A stretch of DNA of 43,278 nucleotides from Sporosarcina sp. ZBG7A. Lineage in GTDB: Bacteria > Bacillota > Bacilli > Bacillales_A > Planococcaceae. Every line of letters begins with the position of its first letter. Within the stretch, counting starts at the first letter, position 1. This document shows, piece by piece, positions 22,445 through 31,888 of this stretch. Made by a program: the position numbers and the translations under genes. The stretch spans positions 1-43,278 of the forward strand of contig NZ_JWIB01000024.1 of NCBI RefSeq assembly GCF_000813425.1, written 5' to 3'. The notes beneath the pieces are model-generated. The model made no database searches. It saw only the letters and a program-made list of their open reading frames with translations, and was not told where the DNA came from.

Positions 22445-22469
22445 TAGTAACTTGTATAATAGGTTACTA
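22445..22469. promoter_or_regulatory. Dyad around the -10 box of the luciferase-like gene
   Basis: TAGTAAC (22445-22451) and GTTACTA (22463-22469) are perfect inverted 7-bp arms with an 11-bp centre that contains TATAAT (22455-22460). A repressor of MarR or HxlR type bound here would block the promoter. No such regulator is encoded next to it. Confidence 0.55.
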
Positions 22470-22513
22470 ATAGTAAGCTTGGTTTTAAAATGAGCGATGA
22501 GGAGTGGTCGAGA

Positions 22514-23527
22514 GTGACTTCAATAGCTAAAACATTTAACGGGATCCCATTATCCGTATTAGATCTTGCACCCATCAATGAAGGTGGGAGTCCGAGTGAA
22601 ACATTCAATAATAGTGTGGAATTAGCTAGACATGTAGAAAAACTAGGATTCAATCGTTATTGGTTGGCGGAGCATCATAATATGCCAGGTGTCGGCAGTT
22701 CAGCGACGTCTGTGCTGATTGGTCATATTGCGGGTGCGACGGAGCGGATGCGCATTGGTTCAGGTGGTGTCATGTTGCCAAACCACGCACCACTTGTGAT
22801 TGCGGAACAGTTCGGTACGCTCGATGCCCTTTATCCTGGACGTATTGACCTTGGTTTAGGCCGCGCGCCAGGTAGTGACCAAGCGACTGCCTATGCATTA
22901 AGACGTACATTGCATAGCAGTGGGGAAGATTTCCCAGAGCAAGTGGCGGAGTTACGTTCGTATTTCGATCCACAACCGAATGCCCGAGTCCGTGCGTTTC
23001 CTGGAGAAGGGCAAGATATTCCGATTTGGTTACTTGGTTCTTCAGGTTTTAGTGCACAGCTTGCTGCGCAACAAGGGTTACCGTTTTCGTTTGCAAGTCA
23101 CTTTGCTCCTGCCTATGTAATGCAAGCGTTGCAGATGTATCATCAGAATTTCAAGCCGTCCAAAAACCTACAAGAACCATATGCGATGCTTGGCGTCAGC
23201 ATAATTGCTGCAGATACTGATGAAAAAGCACTGTGGCTCGCAACATCATTCCAACAACAGTTCTTAAGTCTTCACCGGGGTATGCCGACTCAGTTCAAAC
23301 CACCTTTGGATGATCCAGATGCAGTATGGAGTCCAAGTGAAAAGGTTTCAGCAGCGAATATGCTGGATTCTCCTGCCACAATTGTCGGCAGTCCAGAAAC
23401 TGTGAAACGAGAACTGGAAGCATTCTTAAACCAGACGAAAGCAAATGAGTTCATTTTGAGCTCACCTGTCTTCAATCAGGAGGATCGACTGCGTTCGTTT
23501 GAACTGATTGCGGATTTAATGGATTAA
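22514..23527 (+). CDS. LLM-class flavin-dependent oxidoreductase (luciferase-like)
   Basis: From GTG 22514 (SD ATGAGGAG, 9 nt) the protein has 337 residues; ATG 22490 has no SD. Family landmarks are [65 protein letters not shown] and the C-terminal [11 protein letters not shown]. These match the YhbW/YvbT-like group of bacterial luciferase relatives, which use reduced FMN. The physiological substrate is unknown. It is monocistronic with a terminator at 23561-23598. Confidence 0.9.
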   Translation: MTSIAKTFNGIPLSVLDLAPINEGGSPSETFNNSVELARHVEKLGFNRYWLAEHHNMPGVGSSATSVLIGHIAGATERMRIGSGGVMLPNHAPLVIAEQFGTLDALYPGRIDLGLGRAPGSDQATAYALRRTLHSSGEDFPEQVAELRSYFDPQPNARVRAFPGEGQDIPIWLLGSSGFSAQLAAQQGLPFSFASHFAPAYVMQALQMYHQNFKPSKNLQEPYAMLGVSIIAADTDEKALWLATSFQQQFLSLHRGMPTQFKPPLDDPDAVWSPSEKVSAANMLDSPATIVGSPETVKRELEAFLNQTKANEFILSSPVFNQEDRLRSFELIADLMD

Positions 23528-23560
23528 ATGCTGCCTCGTCGGTAGTGAGAGAACTTTAGA

Positions 23561-23598
23561 AAAGACCGGATTTGTCTGCTGACAGATTCGGTCTTTTT
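23561..23598 (+). terminator. Terminator after the luciferase-like gene
   Basis: AAAGACCG pairs with CGGTCTTT around an inner TTTGTC/GACAGA stem, followed by TTTTT. A strong intrinsic terminator. Confidence 0.85.
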
Positions 23599-23783
23599 GA
23601 CATGTACTGTTTTGAATCTGTTCTTTAACTAGTAATTCGTGTATAATTAATTTTGAAAAGTCGAACTTTTAACTCTTTAACTTAAATAATCGAACACCAC
23701 AAGTGAATATAATGGATTGACGGGCCAGTAATTACCTCAAAGAGATCGGAATTTAAAAATCTAAATAAGAGGAGAGATGCCGG

Positions 23784-24299
23784 GTGAATGAACAAGAAGG
23801 AACACTGATTGACTACTTTGAAAGAACTGAACCAATTGAGATGTTAGAAGAAATTGGAGGACATTCACCTTATCCCGCAGATGTGAAGTTGATCAATCGT
23901 TTAGAAACGTTGCACGGACTCACAAAGCCGGTCATTAATGTATTGTTGCAGTACGTCATTTTGAGTGATAATGGAAAAATTCATCAAACGCGTGTCCTCA
24001 GTATGGCAAGCCACCTGGAACTGAACAATATAAAAACCGCACAGCAGGCTTTGGAGTTTTTCAAGGCACAGCATGCTATTAAGAAAAAGTGGGAGGAGGA
24101 GAATTTGAGAGAACAAGGTGGGAAGGATCTGAGACTTTTCACTTCTGATGAAACTTACAAAAAATTCACAGAGATCCTACAACATTATGGCCAAACCAAT
24201 GTTGACGATGGCTTCCAATCTCTAGTGAATCAAGCATATAAGGAATATATCGAGATTGAACAGAATTCTCCTCAAGCTAGCTTAGTAAAGAAACATTAA
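23784..24299 (+). CDS. Stand-alone DnaB/DnaD-type (PF07261-like) domain protein
   Basis: The 171-residue soluble protein starts at GTG 23784 behind GGAGAG. Residues about 43-105 (LTKPVINVLLQYVILSDNGK, LELNNIKTAQQALEFFKAQ) resemble the second domain of Bacillus DnaB/DnaD primosomal proteins, which contacts DNA and helps load the helicase. The N-terminal winged-helix domain of those proteins is missing. The C-terminus (YKKFTEILQHYGQ and after) is helical. It stands alone between two terminators. It might modulate replication initiation or be an unrelated use of the fold; not recognised more closely. Confidence 0.55.
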   Translation: MNEQEGTLIDYFERTEPIEMLEEIGGHSPYPADVKLINRLETLHGLTKPVINVLLQYVILSDNGKIHQTRVLSMASHLELNNIKTAQQALEFFKAQHAIKKKWEEENLREQGGKDLRLFTSDETYKKFTEILQHYGQTNVDDGFQSLVNQAYKEYIEIEQNSPQASLVKKH

Positions 24300-24425
24300 C
24301 TATTAGTTTAAACATTTTTTTGAGGGATCTTTGGTATGTAGTTAATACTCGATATCTGCTCGTGTTTTGCATACATTCAAAGTAAGTGAGTAGTCAATTA
24401 GGACAAGTCGACATAAAAATAGTTA

Positions 24426-24465
24426 AAAGCCTTTGATCCCAAAGTGGGAGTCAAAGGCTTTATTT
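24426..24465. terminator. Terminator between the DnaB-domain and TetR genes
   Basis: AAAGCCTTTGA (24426-24436) pairs with TCAAAGGCTTT (24451-24461), with an inner TCCC/GGGA. A T-run follows on the plus strand and an A-rich flank precedes it, so it serves both convergent genes. Confidence 0.88.
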
Positions 24466-24550
24466 GTTTTAGATATCCATAGAACATAAATGGCTCAATA
24501 ATTTTTCATATTAGCTTAATAGGAAATGGCAGAACCTCTTTTAGGGTGAA

Positions 24551-25435
24551 TCATAAAAGCTCGATTCCTAATAGGTTTGCAATCTTTTCTCTATAGATAT
24601 CAAACTCTTTAACTGTTTTTAAATTGGCCAACATTCCTTGGAATACATATTTCTCGATAGAAGGTTTCTGAAGTTCACTGATTAGAAACGCTATCACTCC
24701 AGCGAGACCATTCCTTTGATCATCACTAAAATTCATAATCTCAAGTTGTTCTTGCATATCCGCCAGTAAAGCAGAGGCTTTTTCAATATGATTTAACGAT
24801 TCGCATGAATTATTTGTGAAAAGATCCAGCAAGTTGTTTTTCATGATTGGTTCCTCTCCTTTTTCAAAAGAGGCCACCATATCTTCAATACGGTTCATGA
24901 TGAAAGTTGGAACAAGCGTCGCATCGATCTGGGAATCTTGAATAAGAATGGATGCTAAGTAACTGCTTCTAATTCCTTCAATCAGCATAATAATATCGCC
25001 TGTGTAGCCATTTATTTTATCTCCATATACTTCCTTCAAATTCTTTTCGTACCAAGTCAACATTTCAAATTGAGTTTTCCCCATAACTTCACGAAGTTCT
25101 TTGTTGATTGTAAAACTTTGTTCCCGCATATATACCATGAAAAAGTCTTTTTGTTTGGTAAGTTGTTCGAACGGTACGCTTAACAGTTTTGCGAGTTTTT
25201 CACGGGGAGGTAACTGTTCAGCATCAATTTCGTGTGTACGTGTTCTCATCTGTTCGAAGTAATATTCGAAGATGGCAATGTGTAACGCCTCTTTAGATGT
25301 GAAGTAATTATAAAATGCTCCTTTAGAGATTCCGCAGTCGTTTACAATTTCTTGGATGGATGTGTTCGTGAAGCCGTTTTCTGCAAATAGCTTGATGGCC
25401 GACTCAATGATTTCTTTTTGTTTTCGTACCTTCAT
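24551..25435 (-). CDS. TetR/AcrR family repressor, YerO-like
   Basis: The protein has 294 residues from ATG 25435, which follows SD AAAGGTGA; a longer frame to 25477 lacks an SD. The N-terminal TetR domain (about 1-55) reads IIESAIKLFAENGFTNTSIQ, then CGISKGAFYNYFTSKEAL. The remaining 240 residues form a long ligand/dimer domain, larger than typical TetR proteins but like Bacillus YerO. It is divergent from an RND pump, the YerO-YerP (SwrC) arrangement. Two related 14-bp sites lie in its own promoter and in that of the pump. Confidence 0.9.
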   Translation of the reverse strand: MKVRKQKEIIESAIKLFAENGFTNTSIQEIVNDCGISKGAFYNYFTSKEALHIAIFEYYFEQMRTRTHEIDAEQLPPREKLAKLLSVPFEQLTKQKDFFMVYMREQSFTINKELREVMGKTQFEMLTWYEKNLKEVYGDKINGYTGDIIMLIEGIRSSYLASILIQDSQIDATLVPTFIMNRIEDMVASFEKGEEPIMKNNLLDLFTNNSCESLNHIEKASALLADMQEQLEIMNFSDDQRNGLAGVIAFLISELQKPSIEKYVFQGMLANLKTVKEFDIYREKIANLLGIELL

Positions 25436-25482
25436 TAGTCTCACCTTTTCATCGTGCAAATTTTTATGTATTACCATTCAGT

Positions 25483-25496
25483 TTACCAAGCAGTCA
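25483..25496 (-). promoter_or_regulatory. TetR-type operator in the repressor promoter
   Basis: Minus-strand TGACTGCTTGGTAA lies between a -35 TTGACA (25502-25507) and a weak -10 TAAACT (about 25480-25485). It matches the site in the pump promoter at 11 of 14 positions. Confidence 0.55.
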
Positions 25497-25619
25497 CATT
25501 TTGTCAACAAGAGGGTGGTCTGGATTTAGAATGGTCGTTTCGCATGACGGATGAGTCATATGAAGTGAATTTAAATGATTTCACAGTTACTTAAGGTTGA
25601 TAATAGGATGCTATTATTC

Positions 25620-25648
25620 TTGCATTTGACTGACTGGTCATTTATAGT
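25620..25648 (+). promoter_or_regulatory. Promoter of the RND pump gene with embedded operator
   Basis: A -35 TTGCAT (25620-25625) and a -10 TATAGT (25643-25648) are 17 bp apart. The spacer contains TGACTGACTGGTCA (25627-25640), the presumed binding site of the divergent TetR repressor. Confidence 0.7.
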
Positions 25649-25711
25649 GTGAAACATCGTGACTACATGGTCAATGATAGAGAGAACTATCAAATACGGG
25701 GAGTGTATCAC

Positions 25712-28700
25712 TTGAAGAAAATCACTAATTTCGCACTCAACAACAAATTCGCAGTGTGGATACTAACTATTATGGTTGTTGTTGCTGGATTGTACTCTGG
25801 TTTCAATATGAAACAAGAAACAATGCCTACGATAACTTTACCGAACGTAACGGTTTTGACTACCTATCCAGGAGCGGCTCCGGATGACGTAGCTGAAAAA
25901 GTTACTGTTCCAATTGAACAACGGATTCAAAACTTGGATGGTGTCGAACTGGTTAGCTCTTCTTCTTTAGCTAACGCATCATCTATTCAAGTTCAATTTG
26001 GGTTCAAAACTGATATGGATAAGGCAACCGAGGAAATAAAAGAAGCCTTGTCGAAACTTTCGTTACCTGAGGGTGTAAAGGAGCCACAAGTATCACGTTT
26101 AAGTTTCGATGCGCTCCCAGTCATGACATTAAGTGTTAGTGATAACAAACGAACTGCGCAAGAGATGACCACTGTAGTAGAAAATGATGTGCTGCCTGTT
26201 CTAGACGGTATTGAGGGCGTGGCAGATGTTCAAATTACTGGACAACAATTGAAAAAAGTAACAATAGAATTTGACGAAGATCAGTTAAAGAAATACGGAT
26301 TGTCACAGGATACGATCCAGCAGATTATTCAGGGATCGGATATTACATTCCCGTTAGGCTTAACAAATTTTGATGGCAAGGTGAAAAACCTAGTCATTGA
26401 TGGAAATATTGCCAGTGTAGACGATTTGAAAAAATTGGAGATTCCTTCCATACCTGCCCAAGCAGGTCAGATGGATCAAGCGCAACAAGGGAACCCAGGT
26501 ACACAAACACAGCAAGGAAATTCACAGGCACAAACACCAATGGAAATTCCTTCTGTCACGTTAGGAGATTTAGCTGAAATCAAAGTCGTGAGTGAGGCTG
26601 AATCGATTTCAAGAACGAATGGAGAAGACTCCATCGGTATTCAAATTGTAAAAGCAGCTGACGGCAATACTGTTGAAGTTGTAAATAATGTAAAAGATGA
26701 AATTTCTACTATTGAAAAAGACTTGGATCTAAAAGTCATTACTACGTTGGATCAAGGGGAACCGATTGAGGAAGCGGTCAGTACTATGCTTAGTAAAGCG
26801 TTGTTTGGGATCGTATTTGCCGTATTGATCATCTTATTGTTCTTGAGAAGTATCAAAACGACGCTCATTTCAATCGTTTCGATTCCATTGTCTTTACTAA
26901 TGGCAATCTTCCTCTTGCATCAAATGGATATCACGTTAAACCTTTTAACACTAGGTGCCTTGACGGTTGCGATTGGGCGTGTAATCGATGATTCGATCGT
27001 CGTTATGGAGAATATCTATCGACGTATGGCTTTACCGGGTGAACAATTACGTGGAAAAGAGTTAATACGTGAAGCGACACGTCAGATGTTTATCCCCATC
27101 TTCTCATCTACGATCGTAACGATTGCTGTGTTCTTGCCAATTGGATTAGTTGGTGGAATTGTCGGGGAGATGTTCTTACCATTTGCTCTAGCAATTGCAT
27201 TTGCACTCGCAGCTTCTTTGATTGTGGCTGTGACTATTGTTCCAATGCTTGCTCATTCATTGTATAAAAAACAACTGAGTCTTGTTGGAACTAAAGAAAA
27301 TAAAGCAAAAGAAGAAAAGCCAGGAAAGTTAGCCAAGTCATATAGCCGTATTTTGGAATGGACACTGAATCATAAACTGATTACCTTCGGAGGATCTGTA
27401 GTGATTCTCGTGTTAAGTTTCTTCTTAGTTCCATTGATAGGCGTCAGCTTCTTGCCTGATGAAGAAGAAAAAATGATCGTGGCTACTTTTAGTCCGGAAG
27501 CTGGCCAAACAAGAGAAGATGTAGAAGTAATCGCAATGGATGCAGAGAAATATTTAAATAATCATGAAGGTGTTACGACTTACCAGTATTCACTCGGTGG
27601 CGGTAGCCCGATGGATGCCATGATGGGAATGGGTGGAAGTAATTCTGCGCTATTCTTCATTGAGTACGATGAAGATTTTAAAAACTTCGGAGAAGAAACA
27701 TCGAAAGTCATTGATAAGCTTAATGAAAATTCAGCCCAAGGTGAATGGAAGAGTATGGACTTTGGAGGCATGGGTGGTAGTGGCTTACAATTATATGTCT
27801 ATGGGGATAATAAGAAAGATATCGAGAAAGCAACGGATCAGATCTTACCTATTCTAGAAGACAACAAGAATTTGGAGAAAGTCGAGTCCAGCCTTTCAGA
27901 AGCATATGATCAGTACACACTGGTCGCAAATCAGAAAAAATTGAGTAGCCTAGGGTTGACGGCGGCACAAGTGGGTATGAATCTCATGCCTCCTGGTGAA
28001 GCACCTGCGCTCACTACGGTAAAACAAGATGGAAAAGAGTTAAATGTGTATATCGAAGTCAAGGAAGACGAATATAAGAATATCGACGAGTTGAAGAACA
28101 AAGTCATTCAATCACCGTTAGGCATCCCGGTCAAATTGGGAGATGTGATGGATGTTGAAGAAGGCAAAACGCCAGATACAATCCAGCGAAGAGATGGCAA
28201 AATGTATGCTTCACTTACTGCAGATGTGATGAGTAAAGATGTTGCAGCGATTTCAAGTTCAGTAGAAAAGAAAATCAGTGATCTGGATTTACCGAGCGGA
28301 GTGAAGGTGGACTTCGGTGGTGTCACAGAGCAAATCAATGAATCGTTCTCACAATTAGGAATCGCTATGCTAGCTGCAGTAGCTATCGTCTACTTTGTAC
28401 TTGTAGTGACATTCGGTGGGGCACTAGCACCACTCGCTATTTTGTTCTCACTACCATTTACAATCATCGGTAGTTTAGTCGCGCTTTGGATTGCTGGGGA
28501 GCCAATAAATGTTTCATCGATGATTGGTGCATTGATGCTGATTGGTATTGTTGTAACGAACGCGATTGTTTTGATTGACCGCGTGATTCATCAAGAGAAG
28601 GAAGGACTCTCTACAAGAGAAGCCCTTTTGGAAGCGGGATCTACTCGTCTCCGTCCAATCTTAATGACAGCTCTTGCTACTATCGGTGCGCTCATACCAT

Positions 28701-28861
28701 TGGCACTGGGTGTAGAAGGTGGCGGTGGAGGACTGATATCTAAAGGTCTCGGTGTGACAGTTATCGGTGGTCTGATCAGTTCTACGCTACTAACACTTGT
28801 AATCGTTCCAATTGTTTATGAGACGTTCATGAAAAAGCGTAAGAGAAAAGTGAAAAGATAA
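25712..28861 (+). CDS. swrC: RND efflux transporter, SwrC (YerP)-like
   Basis: The 1049-residue protein starts at TTG 25712 (SD GGGGAG, 8 nt), giving MKKITNFALNNKFAVW; an in-frame ATG at 25649 lies on the promoter. It has the RND plan: TM1 (about 12-32), a large extracytoplasmic loop, a TM2-TM6 block (about 360-520), a second loop and TM7-TM12. The proton-relay pair lies in VAIGRVIDDSIVVMEN. A Gln-rich insert (AQQGNPGTQTQQGNSQ, about 255-285) lies in the first porter loop. B. subtilis SwrC supports surfactin resistance and swarming. Substrates here are unknown; regulation is by the divergent TetR protein. Confidence 0.93.
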   Translation: MKKITNFALNNKFAVWILTIMVVVAGLYSGFNMKQETMPTITLPNVTVLTTYPGAAPDDVAEKVTVPIEQRIQNLDGVELVSSSSLANASSIQVQFGFKTDMDKATEEIKEALSKLSLPEGVKEPQVSRLSFDALPVMTLSVSDNKRTAQEMTTVVENDVLPVLDGIEGVADVQITGQQLKKVTIEFDEDQLKKYGLSQDTIQQIIQGSDITFPLGLTNFDGKVKNLVIDGNIASVDDLKKLEIPSIPAQAGQMDQAQQGNPGTQTQQGNSQAQTPMEIPSVTLGDLAEIKVVSEAESISRTNGEDSIGIQIVKAADGNTVEVVNNVKDEISTIEKDLDLKVITTLDQGEPIEEAVSTMLSKALFGIVFAVLIILLFLRSIKTTLISIVSIPLSLLMAIFLLHQMDITLNLLTLGALTVAIGRVIDDSIVVMENIYRRMALPGEQLRGKELIREATRQMFIPIFSSTIVTIAVFLPIGLVGGIVGEMFLPFALAIAFALAASLIVAVTIVPMLAHSLYKKQLSLVGTKENKAKEEKPGKLAKSYSRILEWTLNHKLITFGGSVVILVLSFFLVPLIGVSFLPDEEEKMIVATFSPEAGQTREDVEVIAMDAEKYLNNHEGVTTYQYSLGGGSPMDAMMGMGGSNSALFFIEYDEDFKNFGEETSKVIDKLNENSAQGEWKSMDFGGMGGSGLQLYVYGDNKKDIEKATDQILPILEDNKNLEKVESSLSEAYDQYTLVANQKKLSSLGLTAAQVGMNLMPPGEAPALTTVKQDGKELNVYIEVKEDEYKNIDELKNKVIQSPLGIPVKLGDVMDVEEGKTPDTIQRRDGKMYASLTADVMSKDVAAISSSVEKKISDLDLPSGVKVDFGGVTEQINESFSQLGIAMLAAVAIVYFVLVVTFGGALAPLAILFSLPFTIIGSLVALWIAGEPINVSSMIGALMLIGIVVTNAIVLIDRVIHQEKEGLSTREALLEAGSTRLRPILMTALATIGALIPLALGVEGGGGGLISKGLGVTVIGGLISSTLLTLVIVPIVYETFMKKRKRKVKR

Positions 28862-28903
28862 CTTTTGGATTTAAATACGTTGGTTACATCAATCTCTATC
28901 TGC

Positions 28904-28946
28904 AAACAGGTATCTTGCCCATTGAGGCGAGTTACCTGTTTTGTGT
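28904..28946 (+). terminator. Terminator after the RND pump gene
   Basis: AAACAGGTA (28904-28912) pairs with TACCTGTTT (28933-28941), with an inner CTTGCC/GGCGAG, followed by TTTGTGTTTT. Confidence 0.85.
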
Positions 28947-29125
28947 TTTAGTTTAATATTTCTTCATTACTGATACTGAATGTGGAAGTTAGCGTACATA
29001 ACGGAATCGAGTGATGAAGAAGATAAATAGGACGAGAGGTTCAAAAAAAGAAGTGATACCCATATGATTGTCAATGCTCGTTTTGTATTTGGAATTGAAT
29101 CGGTTAACAAATCTTTCTAAATTCA

Positions 29126-29153
29126 TTGATAACGTTTAGAATAGATGTATAAG
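29126..29153 (+). promoter_or_regulatory. Promoter of the oligoendopeptidase gene
   Basis: TTGATA (29126-29131) and TATAAG (29148-29153) are 16 bp apart and lie just before the ribosome binding site. The stretch 28947-29125 shows no gene or other clear signal. Confidence 0.5.
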
Positions 29154-29167
29154 GGGAGTGAATTCAA

Positions 29168-30976
29168 TTGAAATATAATGGCACTTGGGATTTAGAGAGT
29201 ATATTTAAAGGCGGAACCAATTCGGAAGACGTGCAAACTAAACTTGAATCTGTTAAAGAAGATATTGTACGTTATGCAGATCAGTTGAAAGCATGGAATA
29301 GCGATCCAGGTAACGATGCTTCTACTTTGCAAAATATATTGAAACAACAAGAGGTAATCGGCAAAGGCTTGGGCCAAGTTGGTACATTTATTAATATGTG
29401 GCATGACGCCTTTATGGACGATGAACATGCAAGTGTTGTTAAGGGTCAAGTGATGGAACTTTACAGCGAAATTCAGCAACTATCAACGATCTTCACTAAA
29501 AAACTAGTAGCAATCTCAGATGATCAATGGAGTAAACTCCTGAAAGATGATGTCTTAAAAGAAATTAGTTTCTCATTAGATGAGATTCGTGAACAAGGCA
29601 AACGCCTTTTGTCTGAAGATGAAGAGAAACTGATTGCTAAATTAAATAAAGACGGTATCGCAGCTTGGAGCGATTTGTATAATACAGTAGGCTCCATTAT
29701 GACTGTTCCCTTTACAGATAAAGACGGCAAAACAACTGACTTATCTATTGGGCAAGCGATGAACAAAATGTATGCTGATCCTGATTCAGATGTGCGGGCT
29801 GAGCTTTTTGAAGACTGGGAGAAAGTCTGGTCTAAAAATGGACTTGTTTTTGCAGACATCCTCAACCATTTAGCAGGCTATCGATTAACATTGCAAGATG
29901 CTCATGGACGAAAGGGCCATTTAGAAGAACCACTTGAATATAACCGGATGACGGAAGAAACGCTTAGAGCTATGTGGTCAGCTGTTGACGCGCAGAAACA
30001 AACGTTTCTTGATTACTTAGCACAAAAGGCGAATTTGTTAGGCATGGATAAGTTGGGCTGGCAAGACGTGGATGCACCCGTTGCAATGGGCGAAACAAAA
30101 CCAACGCGTTTCACCTATGATGAGGCATGTGATTTTATAATTGAGCATTTTACTTCATTTGGACCAAAACTGACAGACTTTACAAAACATGCGCTTGAAA
30201 ACCGTTGGGTTGAAGCGGAAGATCGTTCGAATAAACGCCCTGGAGGGTATTGCACGAGCTTACCTGAATTTGAAGAGTCCCGTATTTTCATGACATTTAC
30301 AGGTTCACCGAGTGATACGAGTACATTAGCACATGAATTAGGACATGCTTTCCACAGTCACGTCATGAAAGATTTGCCGGAACTAAATCAAGGATATGCC
30401 ATGAACGTCGCTGAAACCGCTAGTACATTTGCTGAAACTATTATTGCGGATGCAACTGTAAAAAATGCTACGACTGATGAAGAAAAAGTATCTCTTCTGG
30501 CGAATAAATTAGAAGGTGCAACAGCAATGTTTTTAAATATTCGTGCGCGCTTCTTATTTGAGGATAACTTTTACGCGGAACGTGCAAAAGGAATCGTATC
30601 AGAAAAACGCTTGAATGAATTAATGGTAGAAGCACAGAAAGAAGCATTTGGAGATACTTTATCCTCTTATCATCCGCACTTCTGGGCAGCCAAGTTACAC
30701 TTCTTTATTGATAGTGTACCGTTCTATAATTTCCCGTATACATTTGGTTATTTATTCAGCCTTGGTATTTACGCGGAATACTTGAAACACCCGGAAGGAT
30801 TTGAAGAGAAGTATATTGCCTTACTTAGAGATACAGGATCAATGAAAGTTGAAGATTTAGCAAAGAAACATCTAGGTGTAGATGTAACTAAGGAAGATTT
30901 CTGGGCAGCGGGGATTGAGCTCGTTGGAAGAGATGTAGAAGAATTTGTTGAATTGACAAATAAACTTCAGAAGTAA
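29168..30976 (+). CDS. pepF: Oligoendopeptidase F-type metalloprotease, M3 family
   Basis: A 602-residue cytoplasmic peptidase. The zinc motif HELGH lies in STLAHELGHAFHSHVM (about 394), and the third ligand glutamate is expected in NVAETASTFAETI about 25 residues later. N-terminal NGTWDLESIFKGG is typical of PepF/M3B enzymes, and the length fits. It degrades short peptides. Start TTG 29168 has SD AAGGGGAG nine bases upstream. It is monocistronic, with promoter at 29126 and terminator at 30983. Confidence 0.95.
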   Translation: MKYNGTWDLESIFKGGTNSEDVQTKLESVKEDIVRYADQLKAWNSDPGNDASTLQNILKQQEVIGKGLGQVGTFINMWHDAFMDDEHASVVKGQVMELYSEIQQLSTIFTKKLVAISDDQWSKLLKDDVLKEISFSLDEIREQGKRLLSEDEEKLIAKLNKDGIAAWSDLYNTVGSIMTVPFTDKDGKTTDLSIGQAMNKMYADPDSDVRAELFEDWEKVWSKNGLVFADILNHLAGYRLTLQDAHGRKGHLEEPLEYNRMTEETLRAMWSAVDAQKQTFLDYLAQKANLLGMDKLGWQDVDAPVAMGETKPTRFTYDEACDFIIEHFTSFGPKLTDFTKHALENRWVEAEDRSNKRPGGYCTSLPEFEESRIFMTFTGSPSDTSTLAHELGHAFHSHVMKDLPELNQGYAMNVAETASTFAETIIADATVKNATTDEEKVSLLANKLEGATAMFLNIRARFLFEDNFYAERAKGIVSEKRLNELMVEAQKEAFGDTLSSYHPHFWAAKLHFFIDSVPFYNFPYTFGYLFSLGIYAEYLKHPEGFEEKYIALLRDTGSMKVEDLAKKHLGVDVTKEDFWAAGIELVGRDVEEFVELTNKLQK

Positions 30977-30982
30977 AAATTA

Positions 30983-31030
30983 AAAAGGTGCTTATCTCAT
31001 TTTTGTGAAGTGAGGTAAGTACCTTTTAAT
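30983..31030 (+). terminator. Terminator after pepF
   Basis: AAAAGGTGCTTATCTCA pairs with TGAGGTAAGTACCTTTT over 17 positions with one or two mismatches and an 11-nt loop, followed by AATTA. The T-run lies within the stem end. Confidence 0.8.
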
Positions 31031-31174
31031 TAGGATAGATAAGATACATTAGGAGATTGAAGTAGCATAAGAAAGTTTGTCGAGATTATAATGTATAGTT
31101 GACTTAGGAATTACAGTACTTAATCTTTTATTTGGATGAATTTTGGAGTTTTTTAAACAAAGGAGAGTGTCAAT

Positions 31175-31651
31175 TTGGGAGTAGTCTATATTGCAGGTGG
31201 ATGTTTGTGGGGAGTACAAGCTTTTATAAAAACGTTACCGGGTGTTGAGTTTACAGAAGCAGGAAGAGCCAATGGAAACAGTCATACACTTGTGGGTGAT
31301 TATGACGGGTACGCTGAATGTGTGAAAACAGAATTTGACCCGACAGTTGTAACAATCAAAGAGTTAATGGGCTATCTATTTGAAATTATTGATCCATACA
31401 GTTTGAATAAGCAGGGTGAGGACGTTGGTGAGAAGTACAGAACAGGCGTATATAGTGAGGTCTCTGAACACCTTGAAGAAGCGAAAGCATTTCTTAGGGG
31501 AAGAAGTGATTTTGATCGTATAGTTGTTGAAGTTTTGCCTCTTACAAACTATGTAAAAAGTGCAGAAGAACATCAAGACAGGTTAGATAGATGTCCAAAT
31601 GATTATTGTCATATTTCGCAAGAACTATTAAGCAAGTACAGGCGGACCTGA
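31175..31651 (+). CDS. msrA: Peptide-methionine (S)-S-oxide reductase-like protein (MsrA), variant active site
   Basis: A 158-residue protein with GGCLWGVQ (8-15) at the catalytic cysteine, where MsrA normally has GCFWGVE; the substrate-pocket Phe is Leu and the Glu is Gln. Other parts are kept: GYAECVKTEFDP (the acid of the family GHAE motif), EDVGEKYRTGVY (the DxGxQYR motif) and a C-terminal YC with an extra Cys (RCPNDYC) that could resolve the sulfenic acid. Start TTG 31175 has SD AAAGGAG. It probably reduces methionine sulfoxide, perhaps with altered substrate preference. Monocistronic. Confidence 0.85.
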   Translation: MGVVYIAGGCLWGVQAFIKTLPGVEFTEAGRANGNSHTLVGDYDGYAECVKTEFDPTVVTIKELMGYLFEIIDPYSLNKQGEDVGEKYRTGVYSEVSEHLEEAKAFLRGRSDFDRIVVEVLPLTNYVKSAEEHQDRLDRCPNDYCHISQELLSKYRRT

Positions 31652-31752
31652 AAGGTAAAAGTGGCTGCCAGTATGGAATGGTTGTACTGTCATTTATACA
31701 TAAGTTTAAATGTTTCACAATCAAATGTGATTGGTTAAAATCAAAATCACAA

Positions 31753-31796
31753 GCCTAATTCCTCTTTCGAGATACGGAGGAATTAGGCCTTTTTAT
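31753..31796. terminator. Terminator between msrA and the alcohol dehydrogenase gene
   Basis: GCCTAATTCCTC (31753-31764) pairs perfectly with GAGGAATTAGGC (31777-31788) with a 12-nt loop, followed by CTTTTTATC. A strong intrinsic terminator. Confidence 0.9.
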
Positions 31797-31888
31797 CTCT
31801 CGGAATCAATGTTATTTTGTTTGGTACATTCGTATTTATGTATTGAAAGTTGTACAATTGAGCAGCTTTTATCGTATAAAAAGAGTTA

